Assembly (NCBI GenBank): GCA_944990035.1
Contig: CALYLX010000150.1
Coordinates: 930,001 to 994,000, forward strand
DNA from: Clitopilus passeckerianus
Lineage: Eukaryota; Basidiomycota; Agaricomycetes; Agaricales; Entolomataceae
Length of the DNA: 64,000 nt
Reading direction: 5' to 3'
Notes under the pieces: generated by a model
The model's input: only the letters and a program-made list of their open reading frames with translations
Database searches by the model: none
What the model was told of the DNA's origin: nothing
Shown: positions 23,019-34,884 of the stretch, one piece after another
Position numbering within the stretch: the stretch's first letter is position 1
Layout of the letters: each line of letters begins with the position of its first letter
Position numbers and translations under genes: made by a program

Positions 23019-26000
23019 TCACATAACAACGCACCATCTGCCCTTCTCTTCCTTAACAGGCTGAACGGTCGCAGCAGGTTGTGCCAAATGATTGTCCTCC
23101 ATCTCGCTAGGCGAATCTGGAACGTCGTCAGACGACACGCGGGATTTAGCAGCGCTAAACTCGCCGTGAGCGTGCTCAACCGATGCCCTGCCTTCACTGC
23201 GAGGTGAGAACCATCCCCCGGGGAAGAATCTGGAAGAGGCGATGGATTCGTGTCTGGTCCGAGAGGTTCCTGAAGTCAGAGTGTCAGGGGAAGAAGGTGG
23301 CTCCATCGACACCGTGAGTCTACTTAAGCGTGAGTTATGCTGTCGTGAAATCCGAGTAATCAGAAAACGCACTTGGTTGGCTTCTGAGCATGAGAGTCGG
23401 CATGTTCGGGGAATGTCTCGACAAGGCTGTCTGTGATTGCGACGAAGGGAACCTTGCTTTCAGTCGGAGCGCTTCGTTCCTTCGAAAGCTCGGGTTCCTT
23501 GTGCTCGACTTCGGGCACGGGCTCTTGATGAGCATTGTTGGAGGCAGCTGTATCTGTGGTAGCTGTGCTTGACTCGAAGGAATGGGCATTAAGATGTTCA
23601 AACTTGTCAGATGATTGCGGAGGAAATCCAACAGTAGTGACAGAGTAACTGGGAGTCCAAGTGGAAGGAGAGCCTTGGCGTTCCTGCTCTGTCACGGGCT
23701 CGGGAGCTTCAACGCCCATGGAAGCACTCTGCTCGTCCTGGCCACAAACAATGTCTGCTCAAACTCCACATACAATATAACATACCTGAACTTGAATGGA
23801 AGGAACAGGACTCGGCTGGCGGACTTGGTCTTCCTCTACTGCCTCCTTCACATTCACGACAGGTGCTTCAGCCTGCGATGGTTCCTCGACAACCTTCTGA
23901 GTTTCCGGCGTCGGTTCTGGGACGGATTCTTTGATAGGGCTTCCTTGTTGCTCGACAGAGTATGAGGGTACCCAGGACGGAGATACGGGCCGTTCAATCT
24001 GAGGTGATGCAGCCTTGGCCTCAGGCTCCTTAGGCTGTTCCGCTTCCTGGATTTCTTCATCTTGGCCATCATTGATGATGAGTTTAGGCGTCGGGACACG
24101 GATTTCCTTGGTACTTGTGACCGACGATGGCTCAGGAACAGCTTCTTGCTGGGTGGGTTCGACAGCGGTAGCTACGGGCTCAGCTTCGGCCTTGATGAGC
24201 TCTTCAGCGACAACAGGTTCTATGACCTGGGGGACGGGCTCTTGCAATACTAAAGGAGTGGGCTCAGGTTCATTGAACTGATCCGCAGGTGCCAACGACG
24301 GGCTGTTGCCTTGGGAGTGAACGGAATAAGACCTAGCAGGTCCAAGAGTGTTCTTGTCTTCGGGTTTGTCAGTCTCGATGGCGGAGCCTTGCAAGTCGAG
24401 TTGGGTAGGTTCGTTTGAGAGTGCAGTGGGGGAGAGTAAGGGACTACTGCCTTGCGAATGAACGGAATAGGAGCGGGTCCAAGTTGGCTTCTTCTCTGCG
24501 GCCTCTTCGGCTGGCACTGAGAACGAGGGGCGGGGACTGCCCTGGGAGTGAACAGAGTAAGATGGCGTCCAAGGTCGTGCAGGTTCAGACGATGCCTCAT
24601 TGGAGGCATCATCCACAGTAAGCTAAAGAATACGTATGTCAATATGCGTTCGTCCAGGTCTAAAGTTCGGGAACGAGAGCATACCTGGGGGCTATCGAGC
24701 TGCGAGGACTCGCTTTCAGCTTTTGCAGGTGCTTCTCCATCTTCAGCAACAACTACGGTAGGTGCAGCTGGTACTGATTTGTCTACCGACTCTGGTTCAT
24801 CGTGAACAAGTAGTGCCTCCGAAGAGCCTTGGGTAGTAACATGGAAGGAGGGGACCCAGTTGGAATCGGCCTTGGGTGCGTCATTGATGGGCTGAGTGGG
24901 TTGTTCTGGCTCTACCGACTTGACTTCAGGTTCAGGAATTGGTTCAGTATCCTCCAATTTCAAGGACTCCACTGGCTCGGCGACAATGGATTGAGCAGGA
25001 GGCGCCTCGTGATCCTCGACAGTGGCTGCTGGTTCAGGACCTTCTTGAGATTTCTGTGTTTCCTCGGCCGGGACAGTTTCTTCTTCGCTTGTCGTGTTCA
25101 TCGTGGTCAGCTCGACGACTTTATCTGCCACCTCCTTCGATTCGACAACCTCTGGTACTTCTGCTAGAACGACCTCTGGCACCTTCGGTTGAACAACCTC
25201 CGACTCCTTTGACTCGACAACCTCTGGCTCCTCTGATTCAGCAACCTCTGATATGACCTCCTTCGATTGCTCTGGCTCGACGACAGCCTCTGCCACAACC
25301 TTTGGTTCTTCCCTAGACAAAGTGGTCTCCTCGGATTCTTTCGGGACGGCAGGTTCAGCAGCCACTTCGTCAACCTCCTTGGTATTAGCTGGGTCTGCGA
25401 CTTCGTCCAAGACAGGCTCCGGTTGTGTAGGCTGGGCGGCTTCTTCGACGGCTTCCCTTGATTCTGCAGGTACAGCAGCTTCTTCAGATGTCTCCTTCGT
25501 CTCAGCAGGCTGGGCCGGTTCTTCAACCTCCTTGGACTCCACAGGTGCGACTATGATGTCCGCTGGTGCTTGAACCTCAGCGGGAGTAACCTCTTTGATA
25601 TGTTCGGCCAGTGCAGGAGCAGGCTCTGGGACATCCTCCTCTACTGCAGTAGGCACACTCTCCACAGATGGGGGCGTGGGTTCCGCCAGGGTGATGAGCT
25701 TGTCCTCGACAACTATGGGTTCTTCCTTCACGGCTTCCTCGACCTCAACCTTGGGTTCTTCCTTTGCGGCTTCCTCATCCTCCGCCTCTCTAGTCTCCTT
25801 GACTTCGGAAGAAGTAACTTCGGGCGCAACAACGGCGACTGGAATGGGTTCCGGTTTAGCAGATTCGGTAACAGCTGGGACGGGTTCAGGGGTAGATTGG
25901 GCAACCTCTCCAACCGGCTCTGAGGATTCTGCGTTTGCCTCGGCTCGGGGCTCGACGGCGGCCACGTCAGGAACATCTGCCACCTTTTCCTCTGGAAGCT

Positions 26001-28055
26001 TGGGTTCAGGTACGGCTTGGGAAGCTGGAGTGTCGTGTTCGACATGCTCAGCCTTGACCTCGGGTTCGGATTTCTCTGCAAGTGGCTCCGCAACCTCAGT
26101 GGCAGGGACAGGTGGCTCAACGGCAACAGCGCTGGAGGCGTCAACAGCCTCGGCAACCTGGTGGTCCTCTGATTGAAGTGGTACCTCGGCAGCAGCCTCA
26201 GCCTGAGGGACCAAAGTAACCACATCGTCCGTGACAGCATGTACCACTCCTGCGTCCTTGACATCGTCTTCAACTATCGGACCAGATTCTGTGGCATTCA
26301 CGTGCGCCTCAACGACGGGGACGACTGGTTGTTCGTGTTCAACGGGGATATGAACGACGGAGGTGTTGTCAACTGGGGTTTCTGCTACTGGCTCGGCTGC
26401 CGGGGCGACCTCAGATTCTTGGATGGGTGTTGCTTCGACAGGAGCGGCAGGCGTAGCAGAGATTTCTGCAGCGGGTTCCTTGACCGCGTCGATTTCCTCG
26501 ACCTGTTGGATAGCAACGTCTTCGTCCGTGATGGTATGTCCAACCTCGGCATCTTTGTCGGAATCCGCCAAAATGCTGTCCTCGACCGAGGGGGCCGCAG
26601 TAGCAGCAGGTTGGATGGCATCATCATGGTGTGCGACTTCCTCAACTGGTTCCTGAATGACAGAAACCGACGCAGGTGTTTCTTCGCCCGGAACAGAGGC
26701 CGAATCCACAGAAACTTCCTCCTTGGTTAGTTCCTTGACCTGTTCAGGTGTGACTTCCTCCTTGTGAGGTTCGGCTTCGGGAACGACTTCTGTGAGGAGT
26801 GCGGTCCCTCGGCTGCAGGTTCAGGTGCAACCGCATCCTGATCTGAAGTAGTAATTGAGGGATGGTATCAAGAACAGCAGGCTCTACAGCCTTGACTGTA
26901 GGCACAGTTTCCGGGACATCCGGATCGGGTACCGGTGCAGCCTGGATTTCCTCGACCTGCTGTGGGGCAGCTGCGATGGACGCAACCTCATCAATAGCAG
27001 CGGAAGGCGTGATCACCTCTACGAGGACATGTTCTTCATTCTTCGCTTCAGTAGCAGCAAGTGGAGCAAGGTCCGGTTGAACGGCTGGCTCGGGCTCAGC
27101 GACAGTGAGCTTATCATCCGCAGTAACACTAGGTTGGGATTCGGAGATCAAGGTATCTAGTTCAATCTTGGTTGGCTCAGAGGTAGAGGCAGGATGTGTG
27201 TCAAGCACCGTTTCGGTGACAGGTCCTTGTAAGTCAGATGACTGCTCAGGTAGTGATGGAATCCCTGTAACGGATTCGGTGGTGTCACTTGGCGCCTCTA
27301 TCTGAGTCGTCGGTGCACTATCTTTGTCTTTAGTTTGCAAATCGGCTTCAGCCTTCTCGGATACGGCGTCGTCGTGTGCGCCCTTGAGAGTGAACATGGT
27401 TAGATGACAAGTTACACGTCATTGAATGGTAATATAACTCACCAGAGTAGCTACATCATCCTTCTTTTCCACAGCAGCAGCCTCTTCTGCCGCATTGGAT
27501 GCGCCTGACGGAGCTGGTACGCTCAGAGTCTGAGCGACTTCCTATGGGTACGAGACAGTTGTATACCGGTGAACGACCTCAAGAAAATTTGACTTTACTA
27601 ACCTTCACATCCTGAATAGTAATCTCCTTAGTTTGATCAGATTCTTCCTCCTTAGTTTGAATGATAGATGCTGTGTCACTAGACTCTGGGATGGCTGTTT
27701 CGGTGTCGACGAGGGGAGCTTCAACAGCACCACTGGCCTCAGGGATCACCCCGGTATCTTCCTTCTCAAGAGAAGGAACTTCAGGTGCGACATCAGAGTT
27801 CGTGGTCTACGTAGTGGTCAGATCCTGTCAGAGGTGTCACAATACCACATATACTCACATCTACCAAGATATCTTCCTTCTTGGGGGTATCAAGTCCAAC
27901 AACTCTTCCTTCGGGTGGGGCTCAGAGGCACGCAAGTCTCCGGAGCCATTTACAGCGTTCTCCTTATTGTCCGATAAGGATTCCTGAATGCTGCCAGCGC
28001 CAACTTCGGGTTGGGCGACTCCAACTACAGCGGTATCCGCGTCGTTGGCGGACAT
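23019..28055 (-). CDS. Giant acidic repeat protein with WxPSYSVxxQGS motifs and a C-terminal CaaX box
   Basis: The start at 28055 (MSANDADTAVVGVAQPEVG) leads through about eight exons to roughly 1,500 residues. Most of the protein (24.7-27.4 kb) is low-complexity and rich in Glu, Val, Pro and Ala, with repeats of the form EVVES/KE and PVEEVA, and is probably disordered. The last third has six copies of a motif with consensus W-x-P-S-Y-S-V-x-x-Q-G-S: WVPSFHVTTQGS, WTPSYSVHSQGS, WTRSYSVHSQGS, ARSYSVHSQGN, WVPSYSVEQQGS and WTPSYSVTTVGF. The final residues are KGRWCVVM, a CaaX box predicted to be farnesylated, so the protein is probably tethered to a membrane. I do not recognise the family. Three positions (27893-27897, 26859-26861, 26806-26808) each need one extra base to connect the frame. 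The opposite strand also shows long open frames; these are shadows of the codon bias. Confidence 0.8.
23620..24862 (-). repeat. Six dispersed copies of a 12-residue coding repeat (WxPSYSVxxQGS)
   Basis: Copies lie at about 24825-24862, 24541-24574, 24440-24482, 24300-24341, 23937-23977 and 23620-23660, all in the sense frame of the CaaX protein. The DNA of the three central copies is most alike (the CTTGxGAxTGAACxGA core), pointing to recent duplication of those units. The outer copies have diverged while keeping Ser-Tyr/Phe-x-Val and mostly Gln-Gly-Ser. Confidence 0.8.
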
Positions 28056-28543
28056 CGTAAGATGAATAAAATTTGAATCGATAGATGAATAAGAAACGGA
28101 GAGGTATCGAATACCAAGAATATGGTGGGTGGTATATATACGAACCACGAACGCGCAGGATTTGGGAGCCTTGCAACGTCAAAGGACGAGAGAGACGTCA
28201 AAAGTCCGCTTCTCTTGCACACGAGGCGAGGTCGGGCCCGGATTCCTGAGGACACGTGCTCCCGATAACATCTGACGCGACTAATCACGTGTGCGTTGTA
28301 CTTTGAGCAACCCAATGAAGCCTATTACGGTCAAAATGCGCCACATCGTGCTTGAGTTCGAATCGTACACCGTTCAACCCCCCTTGCTATATGAAGCAAA
28401 CGCCAACTATGATGCACTCAAAGGCATTTGCCTTGACACCCTGAGAGAATTAATAGTCCATCAATAGTAATTGATCCTATAGAAATGCAAGACGTGGTCG
28501 AGGTATATAACACCCATTAACAACAAAATATGTACGACTCCAT
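28056..28543. other. Intergenic region with the CaaX gene promoter
   Basis: Contains the candidate TATA box at 28133-28140. The rest is the probable upstream control region of the CaaX gene and the 3' UTR of the GPI-protein gene. A second TATATAA at about 28504 faces the other way and has no gene to serve. Confidence 0.4.
28133..28140 (-). promoter_or_regulatory. Candidate TATA box of the CaaX protein gene
   Basis: TATATATA lies about 80 nt upstream of the start codon at 28055, read leftwards. That distance suits a fungal TATA element with a short 5' leader. No transcription start was mapped. Confidence 0.45.
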
Positions 28544-29546
28544 TTACAGAGCGGCGAAGCCAACCAGACCAAGGATGCCGGCAAGGCCGAACTTGCCAAG
28601 AGTGGCCTTGGAGGCAGCGTTAGAGGTAGTTGCGGCAGCACCAGACCCTGTTAAGGTGCCAGTTCCCTTGCTAGTTGTACCGGAAGATCCTCCTGAGGTG
28701 GCAGGCTTTGTGGTAGCACTGTGATTATCATGAGCGAAATCGGACTAACACACAAGGGACGGGGTACATACGCGTTGGAAGCGTTGGTAGGGGTGGCCGC
28801 GGGACTGCTTCCGGTGCCAGTTGGAGTAGGTGCTGCGCCAGAACCAGACGCATCACCAGTACCTGAAACAGCGACGGAGGTGTTGACACAGCTATATTGC
28901 AAATTATAAACTTGAACCTATTGTCAAGTAGTTCTTAGATAACACACCTGGTGTCAGAGCCTTGAATGTTAACGATATCGGAGTAGGCTTGAGCACCAGT
29001 TGAATCCTTGAGGGAGATGGTGCTAAGGATTGTGGATCAGATCGAAATAATCGTAGGCATCATATGAAAACACCTACATGCCAGTGTTGGGAGGAAGGTC
29101 GACGTCCCATGTTATGCTGTTGCCATTCTGGGTGGGGAAAGTTTTGATCTGTGGGTATGCAAAGAATGATGAGTTTCGTTATGGTGGTGATAGGAACTGA
29201 AACACGCACGGCAGGTGCAGAGGGTTGACCGCCTAAACGGAAATCATCAACAATGGTCAAACGAAGCCGAATACTGCGCGTTACGAACCAGGAATGATGG
29301 ACAAGAAGTAGGGTGCAGTTCCGTCAGTCCAGGACAACAGAATGGGCTCTAGAGAGAGGTTCAGACGACTGAGTGACACGCTCGGCGCGAAAACGTACGG
29401 CAAGCAACGACGTTGGTCCTACCCGCCAAATTTTAGCTCGCGCAGTTAACCTTAGCAACTGGATATACGTACGGGGTGTTGATAGTCAATGCAAAGATTC
29501 CAGGAAGGAGAGAGACAAGGGCAAATGCAGTTGCGAGAGTCTTCAT
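28544..29546 (-). CDS. Secreted Ser/Thr-rich GPI-anchored protein with a Kre9/Knh1-like N-terminal domain
   Basis: The ATG at 29546 opens a signal peptide (MKTLATAFALVSLLPGIFAL). Next is an Ig-like Kre9/Knh1 domain of about 100 residues, marked by QPILLSWTDGTAPYFLSIIP, TWDVDLPPNTGISLSIKDS and YSDIVNIQGSDTSC. A Ser/Thr/Gly-rich stalk follows (GTGSSPAATPTNASNA, then TTSKGTGTLTGSG). The protein ends in a hydrophobic GPI-type tail (LGKFGLAGILGLVGFAAL). Relatives are wall or membrane proteins linked to beta-1,6-glucan assembly in yeast, but in mushrooms the family is large and its roles are mostly untested. Several introns of about 50-60 nt split the domain. Total length is about 240 residues. Confidence 0.85.
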
Positions 29547-29763
29547 GTTTAAGGGTAACGAGCGGGTGGGTATGAGTTAAGGTGCAAACTAAAGTATTCG
29601 GCAGACGAATGAAGTGGTGGAAAGAATGAGCGATGTTTGCATGGCGACACCAATTTGTATGCCACAAGGATTGACCGAAAATAGTTTTCAAAGTCCGCAT
29701 TTGGACAAAGCATCAATGGCGTATCCCATTTTGTGCTAGAAACTTTCCCTATTCTTAGCACTA

Positions 29764-32700
29764 TCACAAGCCGATCCAACTACTGCGGCCTCCTGGATTA
29801 TGTAGGCTTGTCTGTCCTATTTTTACTGTATCGTATACCGCCGTCGAAATCTCTCCAATAGTGCCCTGGCGTTGGAAAAATACGGAATCGTCTGCGTCGA
29901 GAAGGGGACTGGCCATCCCGCCTATCACTGAAGAAGCGATTCCACCATTGCCGACTCCACCATTTGGTGATCGTGGTCGCTCTGGGTTGATAACGCGTGG
30001 ACTGGACAGGAAGGATTCTGCATGCCATTCGTACCAGACCTGCCGTTCGTTCGTAAGCCTCCAGATGGACACCTGTAGCTCCGAGTTGCTTGGCAGGTAG
30101 AGGGGTTCCTGGAACCAGAAAGAGGGGAGGAAAATGTTAGGAGAGGCGGAGATACCAGAGGGGATACGCACCTTGAATGGGAAAAACAGAGGGAACCAAC
30201 TTAGCATATCCTTTGAAATACGGTCCTTGCTACGAGGGTGGATACTGAGGCCGACGGTGCCGTACAGAGTCTGCCCAAAACTCAGCACCTTGGCAAGAAC
30301 ATATTGCATGAAAGGAAACATACCGCCTCGAAATAGCCCGCCAGTCCGCTAGAATTTTCGTGAGCAACGCCCGAAGAATCTCCTATTATGTCTCGAGAAC
30401 TTACTGGAGAACTCCAGCATGTGGAATATAGAAGTTTAATTTTGCTGACCTAGCGTTATGGCTATTGGTCGTCGGAAGTCCTAGTGGCGGAAATCACAAG
30501 AATTAGCGGATGCGAGATGGAGCATAGAATTAGGGGATTTACCTCTGGCGTCCAGAACGGGATCTCTCCTCGGGTGCTCAAACGTCCAGCACTCTTGGAT
30601 TTTTGGCCCACATTTCCCGCTGAACCCACCTCCGTCCCCACTCAAATGTTCACTGCCTGAAACATGACCACGTATGGAGTCTCCATGCTCTTGAGATCCT
30701 TCGCGGCTCGAGCTTCATTGTACAATTTTGAAGACGAGAGTGGTGCAAGATGAGCCGAATAGGAGGCCGGTATCGAGATGCCATTGTCTGCAAGAAGGTT
30801 AATTGTCTGTAGGAGCTAAACCATCTTTGGCACTGACGCTTGAGGAACCTCACAGCTCCGTCCAAACATTCGGGACTTAGCTCATTGTCCCCAAACGAGC
30901 CCAAAAGTTCGCTGACTAGGATATCAACTTGTTCGGGAACATCGATAAATCTCATGTCACCAAATAGAAGCTTGACCTTGTCGCCCCATTCGGCCTGTTG
31001 TCGATTCTGTAAGCTAGAGTACCCAAAAGTCAGAGGTTGTTGGGTAAAGCTAGAACATGAACTCACGTCACATATGCATTGGGGTTCTTTTCGACAACAT
31101 ATATGAAAGCCTTGCGCTTGCTGCGCTCGATTGCACTCAGACACCGGGCAACGAGAGGCCCTCTTCCTGCGCCAGCGACACAGAAAGTGCTGTGATTACT
31201 GTTAGTCTCTTTGCTAAAAATACGGGAAACTTGCTTACACTTGTTCCTGTTCCGGCCAGTCGACCAACGCCTTGAACATAGCCTAAATATTACATCTGTT
31301 AACCTATGTTTGGAAACCGATGTTACGCACTTGCCTCCTCGTATAGCCTGTATTTGACAGGGTCTTGTTCAAAAGTTTGATAGGTAATACTTTGGAGGTT
31401 GTCCATCAAAGGCTGGTGACAGTAAGTTTAGCATCATTACTCGAGCACCTACAACCACAGAAGAACTAACCTGTAGAGGTGCTTGCAGATAATCTTGATA
31501 TCCTTGCGCAAAGTTCTCAACCGTTCCAGCACGTTCAGCTGCCTGAACAGCTGGGCTCGTCCTCTCCAGGTGCCGGATGTATTGGGAATACGCATTCTCA
31601 CCCCCGCGAGAATGATTCCCAGACTTTGCACCGGATAGTATTACATTTGGACGGTGCTAATATTAGCGAGAAGAAGTGAGAATCAAGGAAACACGGTCAT
31701 AGTCGGAGGACATACAATCATGCAATCACGTATGAAGTTCTGGGTTGGTTTGGGGAGTACAGGATACCCTTTTGAATTGGCGATGAATGTTGAAGAAGGA
31801 ATCAATATGTTACGAACAGATTCTGCCGCCCATTTGCTCAGGACGCCGATGGAGGTCGGTAACGGAGGGGAGAGGTCCAATGCTAGTTCCATCTTCGTGT
31901 CAGTTACAGCATTAGCAAGATATGAAGAAAGCTCATGCGTACTCAATGTCAGGCGAGTATTATAGTCACATATAGACCGAATTAGATCCCACATTTCCCA
32001 TGTTGCATTCAGCTCGCTTTCCGGCGCGAAGGAGAACTTTTCAGATGAAGATGATCCTGGCACTACCAAGCGAGGTGTTCGAGGTGTTGATGGTCGTACT
32101 GGAGAGCCAGATGCAGTGCTGGCGAGAGAGTCTTTCCTTTGAATTATCGGAGAGTCAACCCCATCCTGATTGAGCACAGAAGGACTATAGACGGGTAGTG
32201 CGATGGATAGGTTCATGTAGGGTATGCTCTTCAAGCAGCTATTCACAACGCGTGCATATGACGCGACATGGTCCCGATTTCGGGGTGCAGGCAGAATGGC
32301 GGACTGGATATTAAGATATGATGCATATGCTAGCTCTTGTTGCAGAGCCTGAGAGTAGTAGGTGTTGAGTACATGGAGATGTAGTCATTGACATCCAACT
32401 CACGATTTCGGAATCGTGGCGAACCCAATCATCGGGAGCATCGAGTTCTAACCAATCCGATACTATTACTGTGACGCCCTGTGCTTCATCTGGATGAATA
32501 GCGCGTGAGATGAGGGTGGCAGGAGACGATGTTATGCATGACCTACCAAGGCGGGTGATTGTCACTTCGTCTTTCATGAAGCCTGGTCGGGCTCTCCAAG
32601 CCTCAGCTTTCTTTTCTGCCATGATTTCTGCCTCCCTGTCGCTCCCAGCGGGTAGTAGGCACATCTCTGCCCATCGTTGCTTCCACTTCTCGGTGGTAAG

Positions 32701-32874
32701 AGGAAGAGCTGTTAAGTTATAGCCCTGAATATGAGCATCTGCGATGACCCTGAGAGGTTGTGTTTCGTAGGTGGTGTCGTCAGCAGCAACATATGGAGAC
32801 GTCGGTGTAGCCAAGATCTCGTCGATGTCGAGAAGTGTGGAGATAGTACATGCGGTAGCATCCCAGTTCGCCAT
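29764..32874 (-). CDS. skb1: Protein arginine N-methyltransferase 5 (PRMT5/Skb1/Hsl7)
   Basis: This enzyme makes symmetric dimethylarginine on histones and splicing proteins. Around a dozen exons give roughly 800 residues. The N-terminal TIM-barrel part includes [17 protein letters not shown] and [20 protein letters not shown]. The link region contains [16 protein letters not shown], conserved in PRMT5. The SAM-binding motif reads [15 protein letters not shown], and the double-E loop [19 protein letters not shown] is diagnostic. The C-terminal beta-barrel contains [10 protein letters not shown] and the aromatic WYEW segment ([10 protein letters not shown]). The chosen start is the ATG at 32874 ([15 protein letters not shown]); an in-frame upstream extension is possible. 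A Ser/Pro-rich insert (around 32040-32160) interrupts the barrel region and is unlike animal PRMT5. No frame problems were found. Confidence 0.92.
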
Positions 32875-33136
32875 AATTCTGCTCGAGTGTCGCGCGGCGG
32901 AGTGGCTCAACAGACCGGGTTGATAAAGATGCAATCCTTCCAATCACCTCCGAGTCTGCCAACATCCACGAGGCAATCTCAGAAGTCGTATGTACATTGG
33001 ATGGGCCCATTCAAAAGTGATGGAAAACCCCAGATAAATACGGGCTAATCGTTAACGCAACACGTTCTACTATGAGTCCTTGAACCGATCTAAGTATATT
33101 GAGCCAAGCTTGTCCTTTGGATGAGACCAACATCGG

Positions 33137-34193
33137 TCACGCCAACCCGCTGCTCTTAAGCTCAGCAGTCCACCAAATTGGTTTTGTTGTCTTCACCCAT
33201 ACAACTTTTTCCTCTGGTATGAGATGGTTCGAAGTGGACACCATGCCATCGAAGGATGATGGATGCTCGGCTGCTCATATCCGTCAGCTCCTTGCTAAAA
33301 GAAGAGTGAAAGAATCACAGACTCAAATTCCATTTGAGCCCTTTCGTTGAGATTATCGTCTCGTCGATGCCTACCGGGAGCAGGCCACATGTCTGCCCCA
33401 GAAGACTGTGGTCAACCTGGATGTTGTGCTCTCCCTTGAACCCGGATGGTTAACTTTCGCCCGAGAAAAACGCGCGTATACTCACTGAATCCAGGACCCA
33501 GCCAACGTTGTCGTCCGTCACTGCCAAAACGCGCCGCTTTGTCTTGCGTAACTTGTGCAGGTAGGATAATGTATGTATTGTCTGGTCCAGCCTTCCCGAA
33601 AGTCCTCCGAGAAGAATAATCTCGCTCAACTTGGAAGCTTTCAGCATCGAGGACGCACAGAAAGTTTGATACCGACCTGCGACGAACGTGTTTCCTTCTC
33701 TCGTTCTCCAATCGCCTGGGTGCATTTCTGGAGATCGGTTGAGTATTGGTCGTGATCTTGAATCACCGGGACACCCTAGAAGTAATTAATCCAACTTTTT
33801 GGAGGAGACCAGCACTCAGAATGACCAAACCTTATTCTCGTAGTATGCCCTGACGTCTTCTCGCAAAGAATCCAGATCTCCTTTGATCAAATCGGGCAGA
33901 TAACTACGGAATGAAGCGGATGAACTCGAGCCATGTTATTCCTTCCGCTAAACGACATACGAACCGCGCTTTTCTTCGTCCTCTCCGAAAAGATCGAATA
34001 GCCTATTAGCTCCACCATCTGCGCAGCATCTCCACCCACAAGAGGCCCACAATCTCGTCAGCAGAGGAAGAGAGAAAGGTTGGTTCAGGATGATCAAGCA
34101 TCGTGCTCGTTTACTGTGATCACTAGTCTGTGAAAGGAAGTCCACGTTCCAGTTGAAGGTCGAGGTTGCTGTCAATGTCATGGGGTCTTGCAT
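33137..34193 (-). CDS. thi80: Thiamine pyrophosphokinase
   Basis: It transfers pyrophosphate from ATP to thiamine to make the cofactor thiamine diphosphate. The first methionine that fits is at 34193 (MQDPMTLTATSTFNW). The catalytic domain shows CADGGANRLFD near the start, then LPDLIKGDLDSLREDVRAYY and DHDQYSTDLQKC, the metal- and ATP-binding core. IILLGGLSGRLDQTIHTL is the family glycine-rich motif. The C-terminal thiamine-binding lobe has GLLPVGIDETIISTKGLKWNL and, after an intron, MVSTSNHLIPEEKVVWV and PIWWTAEL. About six exons yield roughly 280 residues. The last exon requires a donor inside GAATTTGAGTCTG and an acceptor after GGATATGAG. Confidence 0.9.
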
Positions 34194-34884
34194 GGGTGCT
34201 CCAGACGAAGAGTTCAAAAGGCCGATAATCGATTGCCACTATTCCGATCGACCGATCGAGGTAGCCATCCCCTTCTGGTGTCAATATATGGCGGTCCCGA
34301 CAAGCTTTTAGAGAGCGAGTCTCTATTAATCTCAAGGATCTGCGCAGAACGAGAGAGGAAATAATAGGCTGGGAAGTATTATGATACTACATATGTATTA
34401 CCTACAGTAGGGATGTGAAGGAGTCGAAAAAGGAAGATATGTGGGACTGTCGCGGGGCATATGTAAACTATAGTTCGTGTCGCTAATGTACATCGCGCAT
34501 GGAAAACCATATGAATGTGGAGATGGGAATTAGGCAGATGGAAAAGTCGAGAAAATTTTACATGAAGTAGGAAATGGGAATAGAGAACTGCAGATGATAT
34601 TGTGAACCTAGACGTAGAGGGAAAGAAACGAAAGAATTGGTGTTATAAAGGAAACGTGTGTTGAGACGGTTCGGTGATATGAAAGATGCGATAGGTAGAG
34701 AAGGAGGATAAATAAAACAACAATCTGGCAAACGCCAGCCCATGACAGATAAAGGTGTGAAAATAGTCCTTGTGGATACGATGAGGCTCAGAAAGTGAAT
34801 TGGTGGTATATATATGTATGGCAAAACCTTTCGGGGCGTGAGGAGCCATTAAGCGGTCGTTGTGAGTATGCATTCACTGGCCCG
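34194..34884. other. Intergenic region between the TPK and PAS-GATA genes
   Basis: Holds the TPK promoter (read leftwards) and the 3' UTR of the PAS-GATA gene. The left part is purine-rich on the plus strand. Short open frames near 34560-34870 are not supported by splice context. Confidence 0.35.

Noticed and set aside
25595..26730. Long plus-strand frames of 190 codons opposite the CaaX protein gene
   Set aside because: They arise because the sense strand repeats GAA/GTT/CCT-type codons. Their translations are Ser/Thr/Gly-rich mirrors without starts, splice context or motifs.
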